In this document: positions 9,444-19,000 of the stretch, piece by piece | How the letters are laid out: every line of letters starts with the position of its first letter | Position numbering within the stretch: position 1 is the stretch's first letter | Source of the DNA: Pleurocapsa sp. CCALA 161 | GTDB taxonomy: Bacteria > Cyanobacteriota > Cyanobacteriia > Cyanobacteriales > Xenococcaceae | Direction: 5' to 3' | Length of the DNA: 64,000 nt | NCBI RefSeq assembly: GCF_003003995.1 | Contig: NZ_PVWF01000004.1 | Location: forward strand, 1 to 64,000 | Program-made: the position numbers and the translations under genes | Notes under the pieces: model-generated | Told to the model about the DNA's origin: nothing | Database searches by the model: none | The model's input: the letters and a program-made list of their open reading frames with translations, nothing else

Positions 9444-9515
9444 TTAAAGAACAGCCCCAGCACACAGCTGGCTATCATCAACTAGGAGACCCATGTTACT
9501 ACTATGTTCTGTCAT
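9444..9515 (-). CDS. 23-residue micro-ORF with extended Shine-Dalgarno
   Basis: ATG at 9515 is preceded 8 bases upstream by AGGAGG, part of a ten-base match (AGGAGGTGAT) to the 16S rRNA anti-SD, which is exceptional for this genome, where most genes have weak sites. The peptide begins MTEHSSNMG and ends LCAGAVL, with one cysteine and no obvious membrane segment. An internal in-frame ATG (codon 8) follows. It could be a leader peptide controlling the downstream terminator and cysK, a free-standing small protein, or chance. I do not recognise the peptide. Confidence 0.4.
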   Translation of the reverse strand: MTEHSSNMGLLVDDSQLCAGAVL

Positions 9516-9571
9516 GGGCATCACCTCCTATATTCTTATAATGGCTAGTTTGATACTTATGTATCTATGAA

Positions 9572-10957
9572 TCAATATAACGAAGTTTGATAGTTTCGGC
9601 AAGATTGGATAAATCTCTTAGCTAAAGCTGTGCTGACACCCCAATGTAGATGTAAATAAGAAGCGTGAACTTGTTGAATGTTCCAGCCTTCTGCGGATAC
9701 CATACTCGATTTATGAACTCCCTGTAATTGCCATTGAGGATACTCAGGGTAGGTAATTAATTGAGAACGATGGAATTCGTGTCCTGTAAGGGTTTGTTGT
9801 GCTGTAACCAAAGGACTGTTTTGTAGAGCGATCGCCTGATGATAGCCCAAAGTTAATTTAGCCTGCATGGTAACTGTACTAGGGATAATTCCCACCATTG
9901 GCCATGATTGCTTCTGCAAGTCGATCAATTGTTCGCAGAGATACATTAATCCTCCGCATTCAGCATAAGTTGGTAGATTCGCTTCTATGAGCTGTTTTAG
10001 CTGTTGCAAAACACTTTTGTTTGACGCTAGCTGTGGAGCAAATATTTCAGGGAAACCACCCCCAAAATACAATCCGTGAAGGCGATCGGGAATATCTCGA
10101 TCTTGAAGCGGACTCCAAAATACTAACTCTGCTCCTAATTGAGTCAACAGGTCTAAATTATCCTGATAGTAGAAATTAAATGCCCGATCTCTGGCAACGC
10201 CAATTCTAACGCTGGCAGATTGTTGCTGTTGGCATAGACTTGGTGTTGCTTTATCTGTAGCTGATTTTTGACGAATCAGGGGGAATAATTTATCCCAATT
10301 AAAAGATGTTTTGACTAAATCAGCTAGTTGTGCAAAGACATGACTAATATTCGCTAGTTCGCAAGAGGGAACTAAGCCCAGGTGGCGATCGGGGATAGCT
10401 ACTGCTGTATTGCGCCTCAAAACTCCTAATATTGGCAGATTAATACTCTTTAATGCCGTCTCTAATAGTTCCAAATGGCGATCGCTCGCTACTTGATTAA
10501 GAATTACCCCCACAATCTTGACTTGAGGATCTAGGTTGACATAACCATAGGCGATTGCTGCTATAGAAGTTGATAAGCTAGAACAATTTAAAACAAGTAA
10601 TACAGGTAAATTTAAAATTCTGGCGATATGAGCGGTACTGCCATAATCGTTGCGAGCTGCTGGTTCAGGATGATCAATACCGTCAAACAACCCCATTACT
10701 CCTTCTATGACTACCCATTCAACATTTTGGGCATGACGTTGAAAACAATCTTGGACATAATGGGGAGAAGTTAAAACAGGATCTAAATTACGACAGGGTA
10801 AGCCTGTTACGGCAGTGTGAAACATCGGGTCAATATAATCTGGCCCTACTTTAAAAGATTGAACTCGCCTATTTTCTGCTGCTAGATATGCCAGTATGCC
10901 TAGTGTAACAGTTGTTTTACCGACTCCAGAGCGATCGCCTGCAATGATTAAACCCAT
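9572..10957 (-). CDS. cbiA: Cobyrinate a,c-diamide synthase
   Basis: This 461-residue CbiA/CobB enzyme amidates the a and c side chains of cobyrinate (anaerobic-type cobalamin pathway) using glutamine and ATP. The N-terminal P-loop reads GDRSGVGKTT (residues 8-17). The C-terminal class I glutamine amidotransferase (GATase_3) has its nucleophile in YAECGGLMY, and the late conserved HEFHRS and ASYLHLHWG segments are present. The length is normal. The start is ATG. It stands alone, with no other cobalamin genes in the window, and no cobalamin riboswitch was seen upstream. The alternative names cbiA and cobB describe the same activity. Confidence 0.93.
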   Translation of the reverse strand: MGLIIAGDRSGVGKTTVTLGILAYLAAENRRVQSFKVGPDYIDPMFHTAVTGLPCRNLDPVLTSPHYVQDCFQRHAQNVEWVVIEGVMGLFDGIDHPEPAARNDYGSTAHIARILNLPVLLVLNCSSLSTSIAAIAYGYVNLDPQVKIVGVILNQVASDRHLELLETALKSINLPILGVLRRNTAVAIPDRHLGLVPSCELANISHVFAQLADLVKTSFNWDKLFPLIRQKSATDKATPSLCQQQQSASVRIGVARDRAFNFYYQDNLDLLTQLGAELVFWSPLQDRDIPDRLHGLYFGGGFPEIFAPQLASNKSVLQQLKQLIEANLPTYAECGGLMYLCEQLIDLQKQSWPMVGIIPSTVTMQAKLTLGYHQAIALQNSPLVTAQQTLTGHEFHRSQLITYPEYPQWQLQGVHKSSMVSAEGWNIQQVHASYLHLHWGVSTALAKRFIQSCRNYQTSLY

Positions 10958-11117
10958 TTCATCTATCTTTAGTGAGAAATATAAATAAGCTCAACCTGAA
11001 TTTTAGTTGGAATTTTGGGAACTATAAAAAAAGGTACGACAGAAGAATTTTACTGCGGAGATTTTTAATTCCTTTTTATTACTTTTGCTTATTTCCTCCA
11101 AAACTTTCAACATTATC

Positions 11118-12338
11118 ATGAATAATAATTTTCAGAGTCCATTACAGGTTCTCATAGCAAAATCTAAAGCAACTTGGTCTGGTTGTATTGAAATAGAGGA
11201 ACCAAAAGATCCTTCAATAAGCTGGAATGTCTATCTACTGCAAGGAAAAATACAGTATATAAACACCAATTTAGGTCAACAAGAGCGATTAGATTATCTT
11301 TGGCAACGATTTAAGCTAGGTTCAGAATGTCCTCAAGTTGAGCAACAGGAGGTTTCGGAATACGTTCAATTATGTCAAGCCCTATCTAGCCAACAGCCAA
11401 CGGAGACAGACGTTAAACAGCAATTATTTAGATTTTGCCGTGAGGGATTAGCTAACGTTTTAAGTATTGATAAAACTAATATAGAGCTAGTTCCAGCGAA
11501 AAGAATTAATAAAGCAATTATCAACTTCAGCTTGGAGAAATTAGGTGAAAAATTAGAAGATCAGGTGAAGATTAGCAGACAGATGCGAGGCTATATTAGT
11601 TCGCCTTTTAGTCGCCTATATTTAGAACAAAAAAATGCCCTTAAGTTTTATCAAATTTGGAAACCCAAATATACTACCCCAGAATTAAAAAAGATCGCTG
11701 ATAGCCACAAGCTGTCAACTTTTGTTAGTTTGTTTGTCGCCAAAAACAGCTTCTATCAAATTGCCACTAAAACTAATACTGATACATATTTTTTGGCAAA
11801 ACATTTGGAAGAGTCCATTACCGAAAAATTAATCGATCTTTTTCCCTTTAAAGAACTTACTACAGAAGAGCTTCGTCTCAAACATCAGGCTCAAGAAGAT
11901 ACTTCAGCTTTACCACAGGTTCAACCTAGTGTGATGAATCCCGCCAATACCTCTCAATCATCAACCTTAGTCGCCTGCATTGATGATAGTAAGGCAGTTC
12001 AGAAACAAGTAAAAATGACCTTAGAGGCGGGAGGTTATCAAGTACTTAGTATTCTCGATCCTACCTTGGCCTTAAAACAATTATCTCAACATCAACCTGT
12101 GGTAATTTTCATGGACATAAATATGCCTAATCTCAATGGTTATGATTTATGTAGCCTCTTGAGAAAATCTGAAAGATTTAAAGATATTCCCATTGTTATG
12201 TTGACGGGAAGAGATGGCATGATTGATCGGGTTAGAGCCAAACTAGTTGGAGCTACTGACTATTTAACCAAACCTTGCGATCCCAACAAGTTGATTACTT
12301 TAGCTAAAACATTAGAAAATGTGACGGCAAATGTTTAA
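11118..12338 (+). CDS. pilG: PatA-type response regulator of the pilus chemosensory operon
   Basis: The N-terminal 270 residues form a PATAN (PatA N-terminal, DUF4388-like) domain, recognisable from the WNVYLLQGKIQYINT segment. The C-terminal 120 residues are a CheY-like receiver with acidic pocket IDDSK, phospho-acceptor in FMDINMPN, Thr in MLTGRDG and Lys in YLTKPC. It is the first gene of a five-gene operon in the order PATAN-RR, CheY, CheW, MCP, hybrid CheA. That order matches the Synechocystis Tax3/Pil locus and the Nostoc hmp locus, which control type IV pili and motility. A TTG start at 11085 is possible. I prefer the ATG at 11118 because it begins the conserved domain. Confidence 0.85.
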   Translation: MNNNFQSPLQVLIAKSKATWSGCIEIEEPKDPSISWNVYLLQGKIQYINTNLGQQERLDYLWQRFKLGSECPQVEQQEVSEYVQLCQALSSQQPTETDVKQQLFRFCREGLANVLSIDKTNIELVPAKRINKAIINFSLEKLGEKLEDQVKISRQMRGYISSPFSRLYLEQKNALKFYQIWKPKYTTPELKKIADSHKLSTFVSLFVAKNSFYQIATKTNTDTYFLAKHLEESITEKLIDLFPFKELTTEELRLKHQAQEDTSALPQVQPSVMNPANTSQSSTLVACIDDSKAVQKQVKMTLEAGGYQVLSILDPTLALKQLSQHQPVVIFMDINMPNLNGYDLCSLLRKSERFKDIPIVMLTGRDGMIDRVRAKLVGATDYLTKPCDPNKLITLAKTLENVTANV

Positions 12339-12471
12339 TTTTGAGAGAGCAGATCGAGCCAAATCATTGTGATTAGTAACTGCAAGCATGGTAGTTTTAG
12401 GTAATTTTTGGGAATTATAAAATCAGCCAGATTATTCATTTGAAAATAATTGGAAAAAGTAATTAATTATT

Positions 12472-12837
12472 ATGAAAACTGTACTTATTGTTGAAGATAC
12501 TCATGCAGAAAGACAAATGAGTTCTGCTTTATTGTCCCATGCTGGTTTTGAGGTGGCTGTAGCCGACAGTGCAGAAACCGCCTGGTCATGGCTCAATACT
12601 AATCCTATGCCTAATCTAATCTTATTAGACATTGTGATGCCTGGAGAAAGCGGACTAGATCTATGTCGCAAAATTAGAGAACACGATAAATGGAAAAATA
12701 TTCCAATTTTGTTCTGTAGTTCTAAAGCCGAAGAATTTGATCGTTTTTGGGCAATACGTCAAGGTGGAAATGAATATATTACGAAACCTTATGTTCCCCA
12801 AAATTTGGTAGATAAAGTAAATCAGTTTGTTAATTAA
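12472..12837 (+). CDS. pilH: CheY-like response regulator of the pilus chemosensory operon
   Basis: This 121-residue stand-alone receiver has the phospho-acceptor Asp53 in LILLDIVMPG, an acidic pair in VEDTH, Ser83/Ser84 in place of Thr, and Lys105 in YITKPY. All catalytic residues for phosphorylation are present. There is no output domain, so it acts by protein contact, most likely on the pilus motor ATPases, as for PilH/HmpB. It lies 133 bp after the PATAN regulator and 217 bp before cheW. Those gaps are large for an operon, and internal promoters are possible. Confidence 0.87.
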   Translation: MKTVLIVEDTHAERQMSSALLSHAGFEVAVADSAETAWSWLNTNPMPNLILLDIVMPGESGLDLCRKIREHDKWKNIPILFCSSKAEEFDRFWAIRQGGNEYITKPYVPQNLVDKVNQFVN

Positions 12838-13054
12838 TTGACTGTGAGCCTATATTTATTTGGTAATTTAGCTTTGACTAAGACTAATTGAAAATTTGAG
12901 CCAGTTAATTAAAAATAATTTTACTCAGAATATTCACAACGGTAAATTGTAATCAATCAATCAAAGTTAACTCTTAGTAATTAATACTTAAAAATGTTTT
13001 TTATGGCTGCCATTAATAATCACCTCACCGTGTATAGTTAGATTTTTCTGCTTT

Positions 13055-13543
13055 ATGGTTATTCATCAAGAATACTTTACCGTTGAATTAGGGTCAAAAA
13101 TTACTTTAGGATTGCCTTTGAATGAGATGGGCATCGTCGCCCAATTCGATTTATCTAATATTTGTACTGTACCTGGCGTAGCTGACTTTTGGTATGGAGT
13201 TGTCAATTTCAAAGGTTCTTTATTGTGGATTTTAGATAGCGATCGCTATTTTAATTTGAATCTTAAGCATAATGAGCTAGCCCAAAAACTTACAGCAGTA
13301 GTTGTTAAAAATCGGCAGTTTGACAGTGAAAAACAAGTAGCTATCGTTACTCAGCAATTAAAAGGCATTGTGGCAATAGAACCATCTTGTTATCAACCTC
13401 TAGCTGATGATGCTCCGCCTCAGTTACGTCAGTGCTGTTCTAACCTCGCTCAGATCGAAGCAGAAGCCCAGACTATTTATCTGCTTGATCCTGCTGCTTT
13501 GTTGCAACAGCTACACCAACAATCAATGCTGGTATCAACCTAA
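13055..13543 (+). CDS. pilI: CheW-like adaptor of the pilus chemosensory operon
   Basis: This 162-residue protein is a single CheW domain that bridges the receptor PilJ and the kinase PilL. VVNFKGSLLWILD is the conserved CheW strand pair near residues 50-62. The C-terminal segment with LLQQLHQQ is helical. The length is typical. It lies 38 bp before the MCP gene, so the two are probably cotranscribed. The assignment rests on fold pattern and gene order more than on catalytic residues, since CheW has none. Confidence 0.85.
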   Translation: MVIHQEYFTVELGSKITLGLPLNEMGIVAQFDLSNICTVPGVADFWYGVVNFKGSLLWILDSDRYFNLNLKHNELAQKLTAVVVKNRQFDSEKQVAIVTQQLKGIVAIEPSCYQPLADDAPPQLRQCCSNLAQIEAEAQTIYLLDPAALLQQLHQQSMLVST

Positions 13544-13581
13544 ATTAAATTGCATCTATTGAACTATTAGGAATCAAGTCT

Positions 13582-15987
13582 ATGTCCGATCATACTGGTG
13601 ATATTGTAAGTAAAATAGTTGAGGCTAATGCCCTAGAAAATGCAGGGCAAGTAGAACAGGCGATCGCTCTATACCGAGAAATTTCCGAGCTAGATCGTAG
13701 TGGAAATTATGGTAATGTTGCCAGGGAAGCTTTAGCCAATCTCGAACAGACAAAAGCTACTGTTAGCGATGTTTATACTGTTCAACAAACTAAGAGTAAT
13801 AATTTTTGGGCGAAAATCAATCTTCGCACCAGAACCACTTTAATTATGGTGGCTATCAGTACTTTGTCCACGATTGCAGTAAGCACGATTGCCTATGGCT
13901 TTGCCAGGCAGTCTATGACTAGGCAAATTACAACTGCCCAACAAAAAACCGCCTCAGAAGTGGCAAATAAAGTTGCCTTTTATATGCGGGAACGTTTTGG
14001 GGATATTCAAATTATGTCTAATTTGACAATCTTAACCAATCCTCAACTGCGAGCAACTACAACTGCCAAGGATAAGCAGGCTGCCTTAGATTCTTTTATC
14101 AAAGCTTATGTAATCTATGATAGCGTCGCTGTTGCCGATGTTCAGGGCAATGTTCTGGCTCAATCCACAGGTAAAACTTTACCCAATTTACTTAGTTCCA
14201 GTTATTTCCAAACAGCCATCAAAGCTAATGCTCCCATCATTAGCCAGCCTCAGTTGTCAGAAGGCTCTAATGTTTTAGCAGTTTATTTGGCTGCGCCGAT
14301 CAAGGATCAGGTGACAGGTAAAATTGTGGCTATGATCCGAGCGAGAATACCAGTTAAATATCTGCGAGATGTAATTCTTGCGGTTGGTCAAGAAGAAAAT
14401 TATCTGTTGAACAATCAAGGACAAATTTTTGCGACTTCTGAAGAGTCAGAATTTAAAAAAATTCAAACTCTGCCAGGAAGCGTTCAAGCCGCAGGGGATC
14501 ACTTGGACTTCTTTGGACAGTTGCAAAACGATCAGGGAAATTCTCCAGGAACAGAAAAGGAAGCAGCGACGGGGAACAAATCTTTGATTACTGAGGACAA
14601 GATCGCCTCCTATATTCCTTTTTCCTCATTTAAAGATGAATTTCGCTCCCAGTTACCAAACTTAGGCTGGAGTACAATTACTACTGTTGATAAAAAACAG
14701 GCTCTTGAAGCACAACAGGAACTGTTAATTTCTTTTGCCGCAGGAACACTGATAATTTCTGCTTTAGTAGGAGCGATCGCTTCTTTGATTGGGTATAAAG
14801 CAACTCAACCTATATTAGAAGCTTTAGATGCCGTAAAACAATTAGGGAACGGCAACTTTGATGTACGGATTCCTGTCAAAGGACAAGATGAACTAGCTGA
14901 CTTGAGTTCTAATATCAACAAAATGGCAGGGCAAATTCAAGATTTGCTATTTACTCAAGAAGCCGAAACTAAGCAACAACGCAAAGAAAAAGAGCTGCTA
15001 CAACAGGGAGTAATGGGTCTATTGTTAGATGTTGAAGGGGCGCAAAAAGGAGACTTAACTGTCAAAGCTCAGATGACCGATGGTGCAGTTGGTTCTATTG
15101 CCGATGCCTTTAACGCAACTATGAGAAAACTACGGGAACTTCTGCAAGAAGTACAGGCGGTTTCAACCGAGGTTGGTCAATTATCTTTGGCAGGAGAAGA
15201 CTCGGTACGACAACTTTCTGAATCTGCCCTTAAACAAACTGAAGAAATCAACCAAGCGTTAGGCAGTATTGATGAAATTAATCAGTCCGTAGCTACGGTG
15301 GCTAACTATGCTCAAGAAGCTGCCAAAATTGCTCGTGATGGTTCAATTCAAGCCAAAGAGGGAGATTTAGCCATGGATGCTACGGTTAGCAGTATTGAAA
15401 AAATTCGTGGCACTGTAGCCAACACCTCGAAAAAAGTAAAACAACTGGCAGAATCGTCCCAAGAAATTGCGCAAATCGTGGACATTATCTCGGGTATTTC
15501 TGAAAAAACCAACTTACTAGCATTTAACGCTTCGGTGGAGGCAGCGCGGGCAGGAGAACACGGTGAGGGGTTCAGAATCGTAGCAGAAGAAGTACGCCGT
15601 CTGGCGGATCGAATTACCGAAGCGACTAAAGATATTCAACGGCTGGTTAGTACAATTCAGCAAGATACTACTTCAGTGCTGCAAGGGATGGAAACCAGTA
15701 CTTCTGAGGTGGTCAATGGTAGTGAATTAGTTCAGCTAACTAAACTTAACCTGCGTAGCTTGGCAAACACCAGTAAACAAATTGATGAATATCTTAAATA
15801 CATTTCCACCAGTACTATTGACCAAACTAATACTTCTGAGGTGGTCAACCAGAAAATTAACGGTATTGCCACCATCGCTAAAATCAACTCGACTGAAGCT
15901 CAAAATGTGGTGCAGTCACTGCAAACTTTAGTATCTGAAGCTAACAATCTCCAGGCTTCTATTTCTCAGTTTAAGCTAGAAGCTTAG
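13582..15987 (+). CDS. pilJ: Methyl-accepting chemotaxis protein (PilJ/HmpD type)
   Basis: This is an 801-residue membrane receptor. Residues 5-60 are a short cytoplasmic helical segment resembling one TPR unit (QVEQAIALYREI). TM1 is about residues 88-110, then comes a periplasmic Cache-like sensor (110-370), TM2 (about 380-405) and HAMP (405-460). A second HAMP-like stretch (about 475-530) leads to a long coiled-coil signalling domain whose hairpin tip reads EKTNLLAFNASVEAARAG. It has no GAF bilin-binding domain, unlike the phototaxis receptor PixJ, which places it in the Tax3/Hmp class controlling pilus function. A ribosome site TAGGAA lies about 10 bases upstream. Confidence 0.9.
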   Translation: MSDHTGDIVSKIVEANALENAGQVEQAIALYREISELDRSGNYGNVAREALANLEQTKATVSDVYTVQQTKSNNFWAKINLRTRTTLIMVAISTLSTIAVSTIAYGFARQSMTRQITTAQQKTASEVANKVAFYMRERFGDIQIMSNLTILTNPQLRATTTAKDKQAALDSFIKAYVIYDSVAVADVQGNVLAQSTGKTLPNLLSSSYFQTAIKANAPIISQPQLSEGSNVLAVYLAAPIKDQVTGKIVAMIRARIPVKYLRDVILAVGQEENYLLNNQGQIFATSEESEFKKIQTLPGSVQAAGDHLDFFGQLQNDQGNSPGTEKEAATGNKSLITEDKIASYIPFSSFKDEFRSQLPNLGWSTITTVDKKQALEAQQELLISFAAGTLIISALVGAIASLIGYKATQPILEALDAVKQLGNGNFDVRIPVKGQDELADLSSNINKMAGQIQDLLFTQEAETKQQRKEKELLQQGVMGLLLDVEGAQKGDLTVKAQMTDGAVGSIADAFNATMRKLRELLQEVQAVSTEVGQLSLAGEDSVRQLSESALKQTEEINQALGSIDEINQSVATVANYAQEAAKIARDGSIQAKEGDLAMDATVSSIEKIRGTVANTSKKVKQLAESSQEIAQIVDIISGISEKTNLLAFNASVEAARAGEHGEGFRIVAEEVRRLADRITEATKDIQRLVSTIQQDTTSVLQGMETSTSEVVNGSELVQLTKLNLRSLANTSKQIDEYLKYISTSTIDQTNTSEVVNQKINGIATIAKINSTEAQNVVQSLQTLVSEANNLQASISQFKLEA

Positions 15988-16076
15988 AAGGACGATTTGC
16001 AGCGAGTACTATTACTTCAGCAAAGTAATTAGTTACCGACACTAAGTAATAATTTATTGAAGAAATCTAAATTAAA

Positions 16077-19000
16077 ATGAGTTCTCAGTTAGATCCAGCA
16101 ATCCTCGCTGCCATTACCGCCGAAGCACGCCAGTGTTTTCTAGATGAAGATGCCCCTGAGTATCTAGAGATGTTAAGGTCAGGGATTCAAGACCGCGCCA
16201 ATCCAGACTTTACTTCTTTATTTAGAGCTGCTCATTCCCTCAAAGGTGGTGCTGGGTTGGCCTGTTTAACCAGTTTGCAACAACTAGCTCACAAGCTGGA
16301 AGATGTTTTAGTGGGACTACAACAATCACAGATTGCCGAAGTCGAGCTTGCTTGGGCTTTAGTTGAAAATAGTGTTGATGAGATTGGCTTTGTGGTGAGT
16401 CAGGCGCACAATGTTGATGAGGCGATCGCCAATCCTGAATTGATTATTGCGCTGGAATCTTTGGTAAGCACTGTTGCCAATTCAGATTCAAATGCTCAAG
16501 AATCTAGCGAACAGGGAAGTAGTGATAATCAGGATTTTATTCGCCACACTTTAACAACTGAATTAGCCAGTAGTTTTGATGCGATTGAAGAATTAGAGTT
16601 AGACACCGAACCAGAATTGCTTGAGCCGTTATTGTCAGGTTTTGCTGATGAATGTGGCTTTTTAGCTCAAACGTTAGATCTTCCCTGGCTAGGAGAAGCC
16701 GTTACACCGATCGCTAAAGCATTAGAGTCAGACGGGATCGAGGCTTTATTGCTAACTAAAGATATTATTAGTCAGTTACGCCATAAAATTACTGAGTATT
16801 TAGAACAGGAAGCATCAAGTTCAGCAGATTCGTCCACAACCCAGCAAGCAAATCAAAGCCTAGTAACAAAAACTTTAAACGAAGATTTAGAGGAATTATG
16901 CCAAGCGATCGCTGCTTTGGAGATGGATACTCCCGAAGAGATTATTAAAGAAGCCATAGCAGGTTTTACAGATGAATGTACTTTCTTGAGTGAAACATTA
17001 GAATTACCTTGGTTAATTCAAGCACTTGCTCCCATTGAAAAATTATTAACTAATTGCGATTCTCTAGAAGCACTCTTAACAGTACAGGAATTAGTAGGGG
17101 AAATTCGTCAGCAGCGCGATATTTATTTAGCCAATAGTGCTGCTCCAGCCGAATTAGATGACGAACCAGAGGCAATTATCAGTAGTCAGGTTAATCAAAA
17201 TCGTCAAGATGACCAGGCTTTATATTCACAGGCTGGATCGTTTGATTTTGGTGAAAGTGATGAAGATACAGCGTTGTCCACCGTCATGTTTGAACCGCCT
17301 GCTGCTGCTCAAGGCAAAATGGTTACCAAAGTAGCAGAAGCCTCAAAACCTGCTGCTAATAATCAAGTTAAGATTTCTCTAGAAAGACTAGAGGGTATAA
17401 CTAATAACGTCGAAGAATTGATCCTGAGTCAATCTCGTATTAGTCGTCAACAGAGGGTTTTAAATCAGGCAAATCGCCGTTTGCGATCGCTAACTCGTCA
17501 GTTCGAACCGATTCGAGAACAGATTCAAGATTTATATAATCAACTTGCTGTTGGCTCATTTGGCAACTCTGACGCAGATTTGGCAGCCGTTAAAAATAAT
17601 CAAAATGGGTTTGATTCTTTGGAAATGGATCGCTATACCGACCTACATTCTAGTCTACAAACTTTCCAAGAATTAATGCTCCAGATTCAGGAAACCCGCA
17701 CTGATATTGATTTTATCGACCGAGAAATAGTAGAGAATCTAGAACAAAGCGAGAAGAATCTGAACACTCTATATTCCAAAGTTACTGATTCACGACTAGT
17801 TCCTTTTGAAACTCTGGCTAAAAGATTTATTCCCCAAATTCGTGGTTTGAGTCAACGTTTTGATAAGTTAGTGGATTTAAAAATTGAAGGAAAAAATACT
17901 TTAGTCGATCAAATTTTACTCGAACAGCTGCAAACTCCCTTAACCCATTTGCTCAATAATGCCTTCGATCATGGGATTGAATCTAAATATGAGCGTCTGG
18001 CTGCCAAAAAACCAGAAACAGCGACGATCGCTCTCAATGCCAAGCTACAAAATAATCAGCTAGTGATTACGATTAAAGATGATGGGGGCGGTATTAATCC
18101 TGAGAAAGTTTTTCAGCGAGCAGTGCAGCGAGGAATTTGCCCTCCTCATAAATCAATCCAAGATTTTCGATCAGAAGAAATAGTTAACTGGATTTTTGAA
18201 CCAGATTTTTCTACCGCTGCTCAGGTAAGCGATATTTCTGGTCGGGGTATGGGATTAGATATTGTTTTGAATTTAATTCGTCAACTGCGGGGTCAGCTTT
18301 TTGTCACGACTGATGTTGGTTCAGGCTCTACCTTTACGATCAGCCTACCTTTAAACCTGAGTTTGCAGTCTTTGATGCTGATTCAGCTACAAAACAGATT
18401 GATCGCCATTCCTCACACCAGTATCTTGGAGATGATACCCTATCAAGAACTAGATTTTACCAATGACAGCCAAGAGAATTTAAACTGGCAAGGTAAGACA
18501 ATTTCTTTGGCATCTGTGTCTAGTCTGTTTCCCTGCCCGCGAAAACCTCTGCAATTGGCACAAGGTCAAGTAGGGATTATTTTAGAAACTTCTTTTGATC
18601 CTTTAGCTATTTTAGTAGATGCGATCGCTGGGGAAGAAAAATTAATTGTTAAACCTTTTGATGAAACTATTCCTGTCCCGACCTATATTGTAGGCTGTAC
18701 TATTCTTGGTACAGGAGAAGTAATTCCCGTGATTATGCCCCAAGGAATTACCAAAGATGCTCTTTCCTCTATCTCGATTAAAAATAGCACTACTACTGTC
18801 GCCCAAACTGCATCTACTATTTTAATCGCCGAAGATTCGGTAGCAACTAGAAGAATGCTTGAAAAGCTCTTACTGGCTGCGGGTTATCAGGTATTAGTCT
18901 GTCGTGATGGACAGGAAGCATTAGACCAAATTGGACAATATCAAGGACGGATTGATTTAATTCTCTCGGATATTGAAATGCCTAGAGTTAATGGTTTTGA

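Larger units (their letters stand above)
9299..9529 (-). ncRNA. Candidate structured small transcript with micro-ORF
   Basis: The 438-bp gap between cysK and cbiA holds a compact minus-strand unit. It starts with an extended Shine-Dalgarno (AGGAGGTGAT, 9529-9520), contains a 23-codon ORF (9515-9444), then further self-complementary segments, and ends in a strong terminator hairpin followed by five U. The 5' part folds: AGGAG (9529-9525) pairs with CUCCU (9488-9484), and CCCAUG (9518-9513) pairs with CAUGGG (9495-9490). Both ribosome site and start codon can therefore be hidden. I do not recognise it as 6S RNA, tmRNA, RNase P RNA or a known riboswitch. The 5' end is not determined, and the -10-like TATAAG just upstream (about 9535-9540) lacks a good -35. 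Confidence 0.5.

Noticed and set aside
9299-9529. 6S RNA, tmRNA, RNase P RNA or glutamine riboswitch
   Set aside because: Key signatures I know for these were not found. The GGAAGUA segment alone is not enough for the glutamine motif.
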